Made by a program: the position numbers and the translations under genes
Notes under the pieces: generated by a model
What the model was told of the DNA's origin: nothing
The model's database searches: none
The model's input: only the letters and a program-made list of their open reading frames with translations
Shown here: piece by piece, positions 34,581-42,629 of the stretch
Layout: each line of letters opens with the position of its first letter
How positions within the stretch are numbered: the first letter of the stretch is position 1
Assembly (NCBI RefSeq): GCF_000585495.1
Contig: NZ_CP007264.1
Span: 930,001-994,000 of the forward strand
Source: Thermococcus nautili
Lineage (GTDB): Archaea; Methanobacteriota_B; Thermococci; Thermococcales; Thermococcaceae
Length of the DNA: 64,000 nt
Direction of reading: 5' to 3'

Positions 34581-35726
34581 GTGATTAACCGCCTAAACCT
34601 TCACTTAAACCTTGACTTCAAAAAGGGAGCGCTGGAAGCAGAGGCGAAGTTAAAGCTGGCCGGAAAAGCGGGAACCTTCCTCCTCAACAGGGGCCTGAAA
34701 GCGGACTCCGCGAGCGTCCCGTTTTCATGGCGCTTGGAGGGTCTGGGGGGCTTTGAGGCCTTTAAGACCAGCGTCGTTCGGCTTAAAGAACCGCTCGAGG
34801 AAGTCGAGCTTAACTATTTGGGAAGGCTTGAGAGCTATGAAAGCGTCCTCCCCTACCTCAAGGACTCCATAAGCCGGGGGTACACCCTACTCAGAACGGA
34901 CTCGCTCTTTTATCCAATCCCGTCGGAGCCGGACTTTGAAAGCATCATCAAGTCGGTCGTGGGCCCCGAATTTAACGCGGAAATAACGGTTGAGGGCGTT
35001 CCAGAGGGGTTGGTGGTCGCTTTTGGTGGAGAAATATGCGGGAACCGGCTGAGAATCGAGGGCACAAACAGGCTCGACATTGCCATAGCGCCCTTCACAG
35101 TGATTGAAGAGGAGCCCTTCAGGCTTTTCGTTCTCAGCGAGGAAGGAATTGAAAGAACGCTCAAACTGCTTGGGAAGGCATACGGGTTTTATTCGTCCAT
35201 CTTAGGGCACAGAGCGGGAAAGTTCACCGTCATCGAGACGCCGGAGGACTACGGCGGGCAGGCCGGGAAGGGCTACGCGCTCGTCTCCGGAAGCTCGCTC
35301 AGGGCCGAGATACCTGCGAACCTCTACCATGAGCTCGCCCACCTCTGGAACCTGAGGGCAACGCCCGATGCACACCTAAGCAGGTTCTTCGATGAGGCCT
35401 TCGCCAACTACCTGGCGGCGCTGGCGATTAGGGAGATACACGGCGAGGAAGCGTTCAACAGCTTCATTGAAGGCCTGAAAAGGGACTACGAGGTCATCGT
35501 TAGGCGCTTTCCAGAGGCGGAGAAGCTCAGACCATCGGAGTGGGGGAGGCTCGGCCTCTGGGAGCTCTCCTACACGAAGGGCGCGCTGATTCTGTACGAG
35601 CTCCACCGGCGGGCAGGTGATGCGTTCTACGATGTCCTAAGGAGGCTCCTAAAAGAGGAGAAAGTGGGCTTCGAGAGGTTCAGGAGAATCGTGAAAGAGG
35701 TCGCGGGCATTGAGGTTACCGTTTGA
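34581..35726 (+). CDS. M1-like zinc peptidase
   Basis: 381 residues from GTG 34581 behind GGGGGGAGTG. Gluzincin motif YHELAHLWN near residue 252 with the third ligand Glu in RFFDEAFANY 18 residues on (HExxH-x17-E, one residue shorter than classical M1). The N-terminal half is a beta-sandwich like that of M1 aminopeptidases. Shorter than typical M1 enzymes (over 600 residues), lacking the C-terminal helical domain. Signal peptide absent, so cytoplasmic. Its tail overlaps the minus-strand gene at 35716 by eleven bases. Confidence 0.8.
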   Translation: MINRLNLHLNLDFKKGALEAEAKLKLAGKAGTFLLNRGLKADSASVPFSWRLEGLGGFEAFKTSVVRLKEPLEEVELNYLGRLESYESVLPYLKDSISRGYTLLRTDSLFYPIPSEPDFESIIKSVVGPEFNAEITVEGVPEGLVVAFGGEICGNRLRIEGTNRLDIAIAPFTVIEEEPFRLFVLSEEGIERTLKLLGKAYGFYSSILGHRAGKFTVIETPEDYGGQAGKGYALVSGSSLRAEIPANLYHELAHLWNLRATPDAHLSRFFDEAFANYLAALAIREIHGEEAFNSFIEGLKRDYEVIVRRFPEAEKLRPSEWGRLGLWELSYTKGALILYELHRRAGDAFYDVLRRLLKEEKVGFERFRRIVKEVAGIEVTV

Positions 35727-35913
35727 AAAGAGACGGGAGCTGTGGGGAGAAATGCTCTCCAAGCTCATCAACCACATCCTCGGGAAGGCCCTCAGCCCTG
35801 AGAATACGCTTAAAGCTCCGCCTCGCCCGGTTGGTTATCCTCACTAGCCCGGCGATTTTAAACGCGAGCGATGGAAGGCGGAGAAAAAAGCGGAGAAAGG
35901 AAAGAGGGTTCAT
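35716..35913 (-). CDS. Small basic protein, 65 aa
   Basis: ATG 35913 overlaps the stop of the 35910-36407 gene (ATGA), so it is translationally coupled. Basic, with an amphipathic helix region (LRLPSLAFKIAGLVRITNRARRSFKRILRAE) and an acidic end with GLPEDVVDELGEH. No family assigned. The translational coupling and uninterrupted frame make it a real gene rather than a shadow. Confidence 0.65.
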   Translation of the reverse strand: MNPLSFLRFFLRLPSLAFKIAGLVRITNRARRSFKRILRAEGLPEDVVDELGEHFSPQLPSLFKR

Positions 35914-36407
35914 TCGCTACCCCCGTCGGTCTTTTTATCCCCTCCAAACCCCTGAGGAAAGCCCGGAACCTGGAACCTTCCGCCATGTCCCTTTATAAGG
36001 CCGCCTAGCATCTCCATGAGCTTCTTGCCGGGGTTTATCGAGTCCATGTACTCCTTGGTGAGCTCAAGCGCCGCTTCCTTGTCCATGCCCGCCTCGACGA
36101 GGTTCTTGTAGAACTCCGCCACGCTCCTACCCATTGCCTGAACCCTCTCCGGGCTGTAGAGCTCGTTGAGGAGCTCTTTCAGCGGCTGGAGGATGTCCTC
36201 CACCATGTCGCCAACCTTCTCCATGAGGAGGGGTATCTTCTCCAAATCCTTGTCGCCCTCGTAGGTCTGGATTAGGTCTTCCACTATCTCGGCCTTCTTT
36301 TTGAGAAGCTCGACCTCCTCCTCAGTTTTTGCGTTCCTTATCCCCTCGACCAGCTCGTCGAGGAGTTCCTCCAGCTTCTCCGGTGCTCCAACCTTCCCGT
36401 TCACCAT
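35910..36407 (-). CDS. Hypothetical acidic helical protein, 165 aa
   Basis: ATG 36407 (GAGGTGGTTGAT upstream). Coiled-coil-like first half (EKLEELLDELVEGIRNAKTEEEVELLKKKAE) and a disordered Gly-rich end (GFPQGFGGDKKTDGG). Middle gene of a three-gene unit with an upstream HTH regulator, so it may act together with it. No known domain. Confidence 0.7.
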   Translation of the reverse strand: MVNGKVGAPEKLEELLDELVEGIRNAKTEEEVELLKKKAEIVEDLIQTYEGDKDLEKIPLLMEKVGDMVEDILQPLKELLNELYSPERVQAMGRSVAEFYKNLVEAGMDKEAALELTKEYMDSINPGKKLMEMLGGLIKGHGGRFQVPGFPQGFGGDKKTDGGSE

Positions 36408-36408
36408 A

Positions 36409-36855
36409 TCAACCACCTCGATAATCATTAGCCCGGTCAAAGTTAATCGGGATTCCGATTATTTTGAGCCACTTTTTGACCACCTTTTTTGAGAGGGCGT
36501 AGGTCTTTCCCCTCTCGCCGGGAACCTCAACGACGATTCCCATCTCCTTAAGCTCCTTCAGCTTGGTCCTCACGGTGTTCCGCGAGGCCTTTCCGCGCCT
36601 GCCCTTCAGCTCCCGCGCTATCTCGCTCACGTTCGCCCGCTTGAGGTCGAAGAGAATCCGGACGATTTCCCTCGATATGGGGTCGGTAACCTCTGGAACG
36701 GCCACCTCTATTCCCAGCCCGCCGTACTGGGCGTAGAGGTTGATAAGGCGAAGATAAGCCTGCGCCAGCTGGGAAACGAGGGCAAAGCTCTCCCTGAGCT
36801 CTTCGAGCGCCTTCCTGAGCTCCTGTACTTCCCTAGCGAGTTCCTCATCGGGCAT
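36409..36855 (-). CDS. Winged-helix transcriptional regulator
   Basis: 148 residues. An N-terminal coiled coil (ELAREVQELRKALEEL) allows dimerisation and the C-terminal half is a winged helix (NVSEIARELKGRRGKASRNTVRTKLKELKEMGIV, with the wing VVEVPGERGKTYALS). Stop and next start are one base apart. Direct repeats in its own leader (36871-36898) suggest autoregulation. Confidence 0.85.
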   Translation of the reverse strand: MPDEELAREVQELRKALEELRESFALVSQLAQAYLRLINLYAQYGGLGIEVAVPEVTDPISREIVRILFDLKRANVSEIARELKGRRGKASRNTVRTKLKELKEMGIVVEVPGERGKTYALSKKVVKKWLKIIGIPINFDRANDYRGG

Positions 36856-36870
36856 GGTTAATGATTGGGT

Positions 36871-36898
36871 GGTCAGTCCTTTAGCGTTTCCGGTCAGT
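36871..36898. promoter_or_regulatory. Direct repeats, probable HTH autoregulatory site
   Basis: GGTCAGT occurs at 36871-36877 and 36892-36898, exactly 21 bases apart, about two helical turns. They lie 15-45 bases upstream of the regulator ATG (36855), just downstream of a TATA candidate (CCATTAAACT on the minus strand, about 36905-36915). Confidence 0.5.
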
Positions 36899-36916
36899 GG
36901 TGAGCAGTTTAATGGC

Positions 36917-37417
36917 TCACCACGAGAGGCCTTCCGTCAGGTTGAGGAGCTGGGAAGCCATGCTTTTTGTGACGTTGCCCCTTGTCCACTCCCGGTACAT
37001 CCCCGAAACCTCGCGGTCAATCTGCAGGAGGACGTCTAGGTTCTCGGCCACGGGTTTTCTCGGGTCTTCGCTGTTCTTAGCGTGGTTGAAGAAGTCGGCT
37101 AGGTTTGAGGCTGCAACGTGAACGTTCCAGTAAATTTCCTCCCCGGTGGCCTCGTAAAGGGACGAGGAAGCTTCACTGAGCATGAGGGAGCAGAAGGCGT
37201 ACCTTCCAACCCTCTCCCTAACGAGTTCCTCGCTCGCGTTGTTTTCGAGCATCGTTTCGAGGGCACCCAGGTCCGACAGACAGAAGAGGGCGGTGTTGGA
37301 GACGGCCATTAGGCCAGCCCTGGCGTCATCAACCTTAGCGCTCTTCTCGTGGTAGGCGTAGCCAAGGGAAGCCGAGAGGACGAGCAGGGCAACGATGATT
37401 GCGATGAGGCGATTCAT
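36917..37417 (-). CDS. Secreted or membrane-anchored hypothetical protein, 166 aa
   Basis: ATG 37417 (GGGTGGTGTT upstream). An N-terminal hydrophobic segment (LIAIIVALLVLSASLGYA) acts as signal peptide or anchor, followed by a helical soluble domain with a conserved-looking FCLSDLGALETML and N-x-S/T sites. Divergent from the GNAT gene over a short intergenic region (37418-37483) containing a near-symmetric CCTTAAAAGG. Confidence 0.68.
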   Translation of the reverse strand: MNRLIAIIVALLVLSASLGYAYHEKSAKVDDARAGLMAVSNTALFCLSDLGALETMLENNASEELVRERVGRYAFCSLMLSEASSSLYEATGEEIYWNVHVAASNLADFFNHAKNSEDPRKPVAENLDVLLQIDREVSGMYREWTRGNVTKSMASQLLNLTEGLSW

Positions 37418-37483
37418 TAACACCACCCAGCGTAATTGGGAAAGGCCCTTAAAAGGTTTCCCCAACTTAGGGCGGTGATGTTC

Positions 37484-38290
37484 ATGCTCATACGCGAGGC
37501 AAGGCCGGAAGATAGGCCCTTCATCGAGGAGATAGCGAGGCTGACCTGGGACGGCGAGGATTATCTAGCGCGGGTCTTCGACGAGTGGCTTGAGGACGGA
37601 GGTTTTTACGCCCTCGAGGTTGACGGAAAGGTCGTCGGAACGACAAAGCTAACCATTCTGCCCGGAAAGGTCGGCTGGCTCGAAGGATTGAGGGTTCATC
37701 CCGACTACCGGGGCAGAGGCTTTGGGCGGAAGCTCCACGACTTCATGCTCCAGCTCGGTGAGAGACTCGCGAGGGAAGGCAGGATTGAGGCCCTTGAGTT
37801 CGCAACCTACTTCCTCAACCGCGAGAGCATCTCGATGGCCGAAAAGACAGGCTTCCACGTCAAAGCGAAGTTCTTCGTTTTCGGGGCGAAAACCGGGGAC
37901 TTCCAGCCGGAAGAGCCCGAGCAAATCGAGCCAGAGCTGAGCGACCTGACGCTCGGCCTCATTCCTGTAGGTTGGCGCTTCGTGAGGAGGAGCGAGGAGG
38001 CTTTAGACTGGATTCGGGAAAACGCCTACATTTACGACTTCAACGGCTTCCACTTCCTCGTCTCAAGGAAAGGAGCGATGTTCACGCCCCTCGACGTCGG
38101 CCTGGCCACGCTCAAGGCGATGCTTCCTGCTATGGCATGGGTGGCCCGCGAGAGGGGGAAGGAGAGATTTGATGTTATGCTCCCGAGCGGGGTCAAACCG
38201 CTCCTGCCCGGGCTCAAGAGACTCGGACTCCTTCCCTGGGACGGGACTGAGGAGCCGAACGTTCTGGTTTTCAGGAAGAAGCTCACGTGA
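37484..38290 (+). CDS. GNAT family N-acetyltransferase
   Basis: 268 residues. ATG 37484 preferred to ATG 37478 because GGCGGTGAT (37471-37479) is then properly spaced. Acetyl-CoA motif A: LRVHPDYRGRGFGRKLHDFML near residue 73 (R/Q-x-x-G-x-G/A as RGRGFG). The C-terminal third (from FSVRRS...) is a second domain typical of two-domain GNATs. Substrate unknown. Confidence 0.88.
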   Translation: MLIREARPEDRPFIEEIARLTWDGEDYLARVFDEWLEDGGFYALEVDGKVVGTTKLTILPGKVGWLEGLRVHPDYRGRGFGRKLHDFMLQLGERLAREGRIEALEFATYFLNRESISMAEKTGFHVKAKFFVFGAKTGDFQPEEPEQIEPELSDLTLGLIPVGWRFVRRSEEALDWIRENAYIYDFNGFHFLVSRKGAMFTPLDVGLATLKAMLPAMAWVARERGKERFDVMLPSGVKPLLPGLKRLGLLPWDGTEEPNVLVFRKKLT

Positions 38291-38311
38291 GAGCAAAACA
38301 GGGGGACCATC

Positions 38312-38491
38312 ATGATATTCGCCCTCTCAGCAGAGCGGATGAGAGAGCTGCTGCCTCCAGATAGCCCGGGGCCTTCCGGAGTGGTTCAACGAGGCCGGCC
38401 TTAGGGCCATTGAACGGGATTTAAGGACGGAGTAGACCCATATCCCGAGTGGAACGAGCCGGCGCCGATTTACGTAAAATGCCTGCGGTAA
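38312..38491 (+). pseudogene. Frameshifted remnant of a protein gene
   Basis: Three good coding stretches in different frames follow each other: MIFALSAERMRELLPPDS from 38312, GLPEWFNEAGLRAIERDL, and PYPEWNEPAPIYVKCLR ending at TAA 38489-38491. Two shifts separate them and the middle frame also stops. Parent protein not recognised; the fragments may be the two ends of a longer gene with an internal loss. Confidence 0.55.
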
Positions 38492-38510
38492 AAAGAAAAC
38501 GGGCGGACGG

Positions 38511-38789
38511 TCATTCTTCTATAAACTTCTCTATCTTCTCCACCTTCTCCTCAATTCCCCCGAGCCTCTTCTCAATCTCCTCAAGCTTCCTCGCCAGCTG
38601 AGACGAGTCCCGGGACTCCTCCGGGATGGTACGAACAACTCCCCAGGACAGGGCCGACGAGAGCAGGAGGACGAACACAACGCCAAAAATCGCGTCATCC
38701 GGTGTGAGTTCCATTCCCCAGAGGATTCCTATGGAAACGACGATTGCGAAGGCCCAGATTCCCGCCAGGAAGATGGTCCTACTCCCCAT
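38511..38789 (-). CDS. Small membrane protein with coiled-coil tail, 92 aa
   Basis: Two membrane segments (about 5-24 and 34-52) and a charged helical tail (LARKLEEIEKRLGGIEEKVEKIEKFIEE) that should form a coiled coil in the cytoplasm. Overlaps the 3' end of the ArsR-type regulator gene by eleven bases, so they are cotranscribed. Family unknown; perhaps the regulator's sensing or partner protein. Confidence 0.75.
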   Translation of the reverse strand: MGSRTIFLAGIWAFAIVVSIGILWGMELTPDDAIFGVVFVLLLSSALSWGVVRTIPEESRDSSQLARKLEEIEKRLGGIEEKVEKIEKFIEE

Positions 38790-39078
38790 CCAACCACCCC
38801 CTTATGGACTCGGGACTTACGTGAAGCTCAAAGGGAAGGAGCTCATAGAATCGAAGGGCCTTGCCCCTCTCCTCATCAATCACAAGCCTGCTTTTCACGA
38901 TTCCGGCCTTTTCAAGCTTTTTCAGGTGTATCTTTGCCAGCCCCCTGCTTACTCCCAGGGAGCGGGCTATCTCGTTGAGGTACATTGGCCTTCCCTCTTC
39001 CGCGAGCAAGGCGACTATCCTGAGTCTGAGCGGGTGTCCAAGGCCGTCAAGGAGCTTCGCTATCTCCTCCAGCCGCAT
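38779..39078 (-). CDS. ArsR-family HTH regulator
   Basis: 99 residues. ATG 39078 chosen; an in-frame ATG at 39096 falls ahead of or at the predicted start site given the TATA at 39113-39120. Winged-helix with DGLGHPLRLRIVALLAEEGRPMYLNEIARSLGVSRGLAKIHLKKLEKAGIV, the ArsR pattern. No metal-binding cysteine motif, so it responds to something other than thiophilic metals. Repeats in its promoter imply autoregulation. Confidence 0.85.
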   Translation of the reverse strand: MRLEEIAKLLDGLGHPLRLRIVALLAEEGRPMYLNEIARSLGVSRGLAKIHLKKLEKAGIVKSRLVIDEERGKALRFYELLPFELHVSPESIRGWLDGE

Positions 39079-39120
39079 GTAATCACTCACTAACATGTAA
39101 TCATTTGATTACATTTAAAG
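39076..39120. promoter_or_regulatory. ArsR promoter with repeated GTAATCA operator
   Basis: CATGTAATCA at 39076-39085 and 39094-39103, with the inverse GATTACAT at 39107-39114: ATGTAATC-ATTT-GATTACAT is a perfect eight-base-arm palindrome (39095-39114). Minus-strand TATA CTTTAAAT at 39113-39120. Three half-sites cover the region from TATA to the ATG. Confidence 0.65.
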
Positions 39121-39197
39121 GTTTCGGCACTGACCAGTCGAACCACAGGGAAGAGAAAAATCTTTAAATCTGGAGCGTAATCTGAACGGGGCTTCAA

Positions 39198-40379
39198 ATG
39201 CGCTGGAGCGAGATTCCGAAGGATGCCAAAGCCTACATGCTCTACCACACGCTCATTGCTCCCGGCCTGATAGTCTGGATACTCTTCCCGCTCTACCTCA
39301 TGGAGACCGGCTACTCAATCTTAGAGGTCGGGGCGTTCTTCACAGCGGTCAACATAATCGCGATTCCCCTAACTTACCTCTTCGGCCGGCTCTTCAACCG
39401 CTGGGACATCAAGAAGGGCCTCATCGCGATAGACGTTTTAGACGGCATCGCCTACGTTTTGTACGGCCTTGCCAAGGGTGCGATAGCTCCAATTATGCTC
39501 TTCGCCGGCAGAACGATTGAGAAGCTCTCGACGGTTCTCTATCCGCTCTACCGGGCCTACGAGCAGGTAATCTACCCGGAGGACAAGTACGAGGAAATCT
39601 TTGCCTGGCATCTCCGCTTGCCCGAGATATCTCGGCTTATCACCTTCCCGATTATGGGCTACATCCTCGGCTACGTTTATCCGGGGCCGGAGAGCTACCG
39701 TTGGGCGTTTCTGCTCTTCGGCCTCTTCTCGGCCGTCACGGTAGCGTACATCTGGCGGTTCCTCCCTTCCGTTGGTCGGGAGGAGAGGATAACACCGGAG
39801 GGCTTCACCTTCAAGGCCGGCGAGTTCAAGCTTCTCCTCGCCTTCGAGGCCCTGCTGACGCTCGCTTGGTCTTTAGCTCCTGAAATCGTGCTGATTAACT
39901 ACGTCGTCTTCGTGCTCCACAAGACCGTGTTCGAAGTGACGCTGATAGCCTGCGCGAGCAGTCTGGCTTCGATAATAGGAACCTACGCGAGCGAGAGGGT
40001 TCCGAAGGGGAAGGGATTCCAGGCGATAGGGGCTGGCATGCTGATTAACGCATTCTACGCGCTGGTGATGGCCCTCTCGCCACCCTTCTGGCTTGCCCTC
40101 CTCGTCTACGCGGTCGGCGACTTCGGGAGCACTTTCTGGTTCCCCTTCTACCGCTCCTGGATGTTCAAGTTGATTCCAAAGGAGAAGGCCAGCGAGTTTC
40201 ACTCGGCGATATCGAGCTACCGGAAGCTCCTCGCCCTCTTTACGCCCTTCGTTGCGGGAGCGCTGGCAAGCCTTCACCCAACGCTGCCCTACGCTGTGAG
40301 CTTCGGGCTGTTCCTTTTGGCGGGGGCGATGTTCTGGTGGCTGGCTAGGAAAGGTATTTATTCAAGAACCGCGAGTTAG
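39198..40379 (+). CDS. Major facilitator superfamily transporter
   Basis: 393 residues with about twelve membrane segments. A mid-loop RAYEQVIYPEDKYEEIFAWHLRLPEISR near residue 118 is an unusually charged cytoplasmic segment. Motif GRLFNRWDIKKG corresponds to the 2-3 loop. Head-to-head with the ArsR operator region, which could also control it. Substrate unknown. Confidence 0.86.
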   Translation: MRWSEIPKDAKAYMLYHTLIAPGLIVWILFPLYLMETGYSILEVGAFFTAVNIIAIPLTYLFGRLFNRWDIKKGLIAIDVLDGIAYVLYGLAKGAIAPIMLFAGRTIEKLSTVLYPLYRAYEQVIYPEDKYEEIFAWHLRLPEISRLITFPIMGYILGYVYPGPESYRWAFLLFGLFSAVTVAYIWRFLPSVGREERITPEGFTFKAGEFKLLLAFEALLTLAWSLAPEIVLINYVVFVLHKTVFEVTLIACASSLASIIGTYASERVPKGKGFQAIGAGMLINAFYALVMALSPPFWLALLVYAVGDFGSTFWFPFYRSWMFKLIPKEKASEFHSAISSYRKLLALFTPFVAGALASLHPTLPYAVSFGLFLLAGAMFWWLARKGIYSRTAS

Positions 40380-40392
40380 GAACGTGGTAGGG

Positions 40393-40665
40393 ATGAGTGA
40401 GGTTGTGGTTTCAAAGAGAGACGTGTTGACATACGAGAGGCTAAGAGTAATCTCCGAGCTGGCACCCATACGTGAGAGAGTGAGAGCCTTCGAGAAGAAA
40501 TACGGCATGACGCTGAAGGAGTTTGAGAGAAAACTTACGAACTCGGAAGAATCCTTCGAGGCCTGGGACGACTACATCGAGTGGAAGGCCTATGTCAAGA
40601 AGCTTGAGGAGCTGGAGAAGAGGCTAAAGGAGATTGAACATGCTGAGAGAGTTAGAATCGCTTGA
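40393..40665 (+). CDS. Putative antitoxin of TumE-type pair, 90 aa
   Basis: ATG 40393 (GTAGGG upstream). Charged helical protein (VRAFEKKYGMTLKEFERKL; a coiled-coil end KKLEELEKRLKEIEHAE). Its 3' end overlaps the TumE-like gene by 26 bases, the compact layout of toxin-antitoxin modules. Antitoxin assignment is inferred from position and size, since the sequence itself matches no family I can name. Confidence 0.65.
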   Translation: MSEVVVSKRDVLTYERLRVISELAPIRERVRAFEKKYGMTLKEFERKLTNSEESFEAWDDYIEWKAYVKKLEELEKRLKEIEHAERVRIA

Positions 40666-41014
40666 GAAGAGCTCAGCAGTCAAAAGCTACGAAATCCTCG
40701 ACTACAAAGAAGGGGACAGCTTTTATTTCCTGAAAATCAGGGCAGAGCTAATAGATGGGAGCGTTCTTTACATCCGGGAATTCGTATCGGAGGATGAGTA
40801 TAACTACTCTTTTCAATGGCAGAAGGACGGAAAGCTTATAGTCCGCTGGGACAACGCTCCACACCACAAAGATGTTGAGACTTATCCCCACCACAAGCAC
40901 GTCGGCTCAAAAGACAACGTCCAGCCTTCAAAAGAAATCTCTCTTGAGGACATCCTGAGAGTTATTGAGGAGAAAATTAAACCCCAGTCCTCAGCCTCCA
41001 GCCATCTATGCTGA
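40640..41014 (+). CDS. TumE-like toxin (DUF6516), 124 aa
   Basis: ATG 40640 behind AGGAGATT. Contains the hallmark WDNAPHHKDVETYPHHKH near residue 71, preceded by YNYSFQWQKDGKLIV, which I recognise as the TumE/DUF6516 motif. Family members are annotated as toxins of the TumA/TumE type. The His-rich block suggests a nuclease or metal-binding active site; no activity is asserted. Its end overlaps the minus-strand nucleotidyltransferase by 38 bases. Confidence 0.78.
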   Translation: MLRELESLEKSSAVKSYEILDYKEGDSFYFLKIRAELIDGSVLYIREFVSEDEYNYSFQWQKDGKLIVRWDNAPHHKDVETYPHHKHVGSKDNVQPSKEISLEDILRVIEEKIKPQSSASSHLC

Positions 41015-41726
41015 AACCGCCCATCTTCTCAAGGACGTGGTTTACTAACACCTCGGCGTTCTCGGTTTTGACTTCTTTCATGGCCCTGAGGAAGAGGGCA
41101 ACGAATTCATCATCCGGAAAATTCGGGAAGAGATAAGCCCTTCTGAAGGCCTTATCGCTGAAGAGCCGATAAACTTTGTCCGCAGGGGGTATTTCAGTCC
41201 CGAGAAATCGGGCGTAGGACTCAAGCGCCCTCTTCAGGGTCAGGTGATAGAGGTAAGCGTAGTCTGGGTTTCCCCTTTCCTCGGCGTTCTTTAAACTGTC
41301 CAGAGCGTCCCAGAGGAAGTACTTGGCCAGCTCGACTTTCAGAGGGTCCGGCTTTGGAAACGGCTTCCTCATGTACTCCTCGGCCTCGGCTCGAAGGGTC
41401 TCTACAATACCTGCCTTGTCGAAGAGGACTTTTCCGGTTAGGATTATCCTCGCGGTGCTCCTGCTGTTTTGAACCAGCTCCTCCTCGAAGTACCTCCTAA
41501 CGGCCCGCACTGGGTTCGCGAAGTACTCAATCAAAAAGCCGTCCACGAAAACGTTTCCCCTCTCCCGCCAGTCCACATCGTCGGAGAGGATTACGTAAAC
41601 GTCCACGTCCGAGCGGGGAGTTTGAAGACCGAGGGCGTAGCTTCCCGTGAGGATAGCGGCCTCGACGACCTCGCTTTCCTCCCAGGGCTTGAGGAACTTT
41701 CCGAGGGCAACTTCCCAGGGACGCAC
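40977..41726 (-). CDS. Nucleotidyltransferase-domain protein
   Basis: 249 residues from GTG 41726 (GAGGGGTGAT upstream). Pol-beta-type active-site GSYALGLQTPRSDVDVYV near residue 28 (G-S-x10-D-x-D), then a third acidic position in GFLIEYF. The remaining helical part (about 125-245) resembles a HEPN-like bundle fused to the transferase. Candidates: an MNT/kanamycin-type enzyme or a toxin-modifying antitoxin. The start lies six bases from the next gene's stop. Confidence 0.78.
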   Translation of the reverse strand: MRPWEVALGKFLKPWEESEVVEAAILTGSYALGLQTPRSDVDVYVILSDDVDWRERGNVFVDGFLIEYFANPVRAVRRYFEEELVQNSRSTARIILTGKVLFDKAGIVETLRAEAEEYMRKPFPKPDPLKVELAKYFLWDALDSLKNAEERGNPDYAYLYHLTLKRALESYARFLGTEIPPADKVYRLFSDKAFRRAYLFPNFPDDEFVALFLRAMKEVKTENAEVLVNHVLEKMGGFSIDGWRLRTGV

Positions 41727-41732
41727 CGCAAA

Positions 41733-42620
41733 TCACCCCTCATAAAGCCTCGCGTAGACCTCCTCAAGGCTCGGCTCCGTCCTTTTAATTTCCTCGACCC
41801 TCAGGCCGGCTTTCACAAGGAGTGCGTTCACCTCCGACGGCTCGACGTTCCTCAGGGCTATGTAACCATTCACGACCTCGGGGGAATAGCCCCTCTCCCG
41901 GAGAACCGCGATGGCCCTCTCAACATCGGCCACCTTCACGAGGACGGCCTCTTCCGCCGGCGCACTCTTCCTGAACTCCCCCAGGCTTCCGGAGAAGAGA
42001 ACCCGACCCTCGCGGATTACCGTCACGGTGTCGCAGACCTCATCGACGTCGCTGAGGATGTGCGTCGAGAAAACGATGGAGGCATCCTTCTTCCTTGCGT
42101 ACTCCCTCAGGAACCGCTTGAACCTCAGCCTCCACTCGGGGTCGAGGCCCCTCGTCGGCTCGTCGAGGATTAGAACCTCGGGGCTCCCGAGAAAGGCCCG
42201 CGCTATCGCAACCCTCCTCCGCGTCCCACTGGAGAGGGAGGAGACCTTTTTGTCCGCGTATTCTTCAAGTTCGAAGAAGTCGAGGAGCTCTCCAAGCTCA
42301 TCCTCGTCGTAAACCCCCTTCAGCAGGGCGTAGCGCCTGAGGTTGTCGAGGACAGTGAGGTTTGGATAGAGGAGGTCGTACTCCGGAAGGTATCCAATTC
42401 TCGCCCTCACCTCTGGGTTCTTGAGCGGGTTGACTCCGAGTACCTCAATCCGGCCGGAGTCGGGGACGAGGAGACCGAGAATAAGGCGAAAGGTTGTCGT
42501 CTTGCCGGCCCCGTTGTGGCCGAGGTAGGCGTGGATTTCGCTCGGCTTTACGGTCAAGCTTACCCCGCGGAGGACTTCTTTTCCCCTTATGGCCTTCCGG
42601 ACGTTCTCAAGGACTATCAT
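41733..42620 (-). CDS. ABC transporter ATP-binding protein
   Basis: 295 residues from ATG 42620 (GAGGTGGTTC upstream). Walker A YLGHNGAGKTTT near residue 34, signature LSSGTRRRVAIA near 133 (Q of LSGGQ replaced by T), Walker B VLILDEPTRGLD near 152. About 80 extra C-terminal residues, as in exporters of the NatA/DrrA group. Works with the membrane protein at 42630-43298. Confidence 0.9.
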   Translation of the reverse strand: MIVLENVRKAIRGKEVLRGVSLTVKPSEIHAYLGHNGAGKTTTFRLILGLLVPDSGRIEVLGVNPLKNPEVRARIGYLPEYDLLYPNLTVLDNLRRYALLKGVYDEDELGELLDFFELEEYADKKVSSLSSGTRRRVAIARAFLGSPEVLILDEPTRGLDPEWRLRFKRFLREYARKKDASIVFSTHILSDVDEVCDTVTVIREGRVLFSGSLGEFRKSAPAEEAVLVKVADVERAIAVLRERGYSPEVVNGYIALRNVEPSEVNALLVKAGLRVEEIKRTEPSLEEVYARLYEG

Positions 42621-42629
42621 GGAACCACC

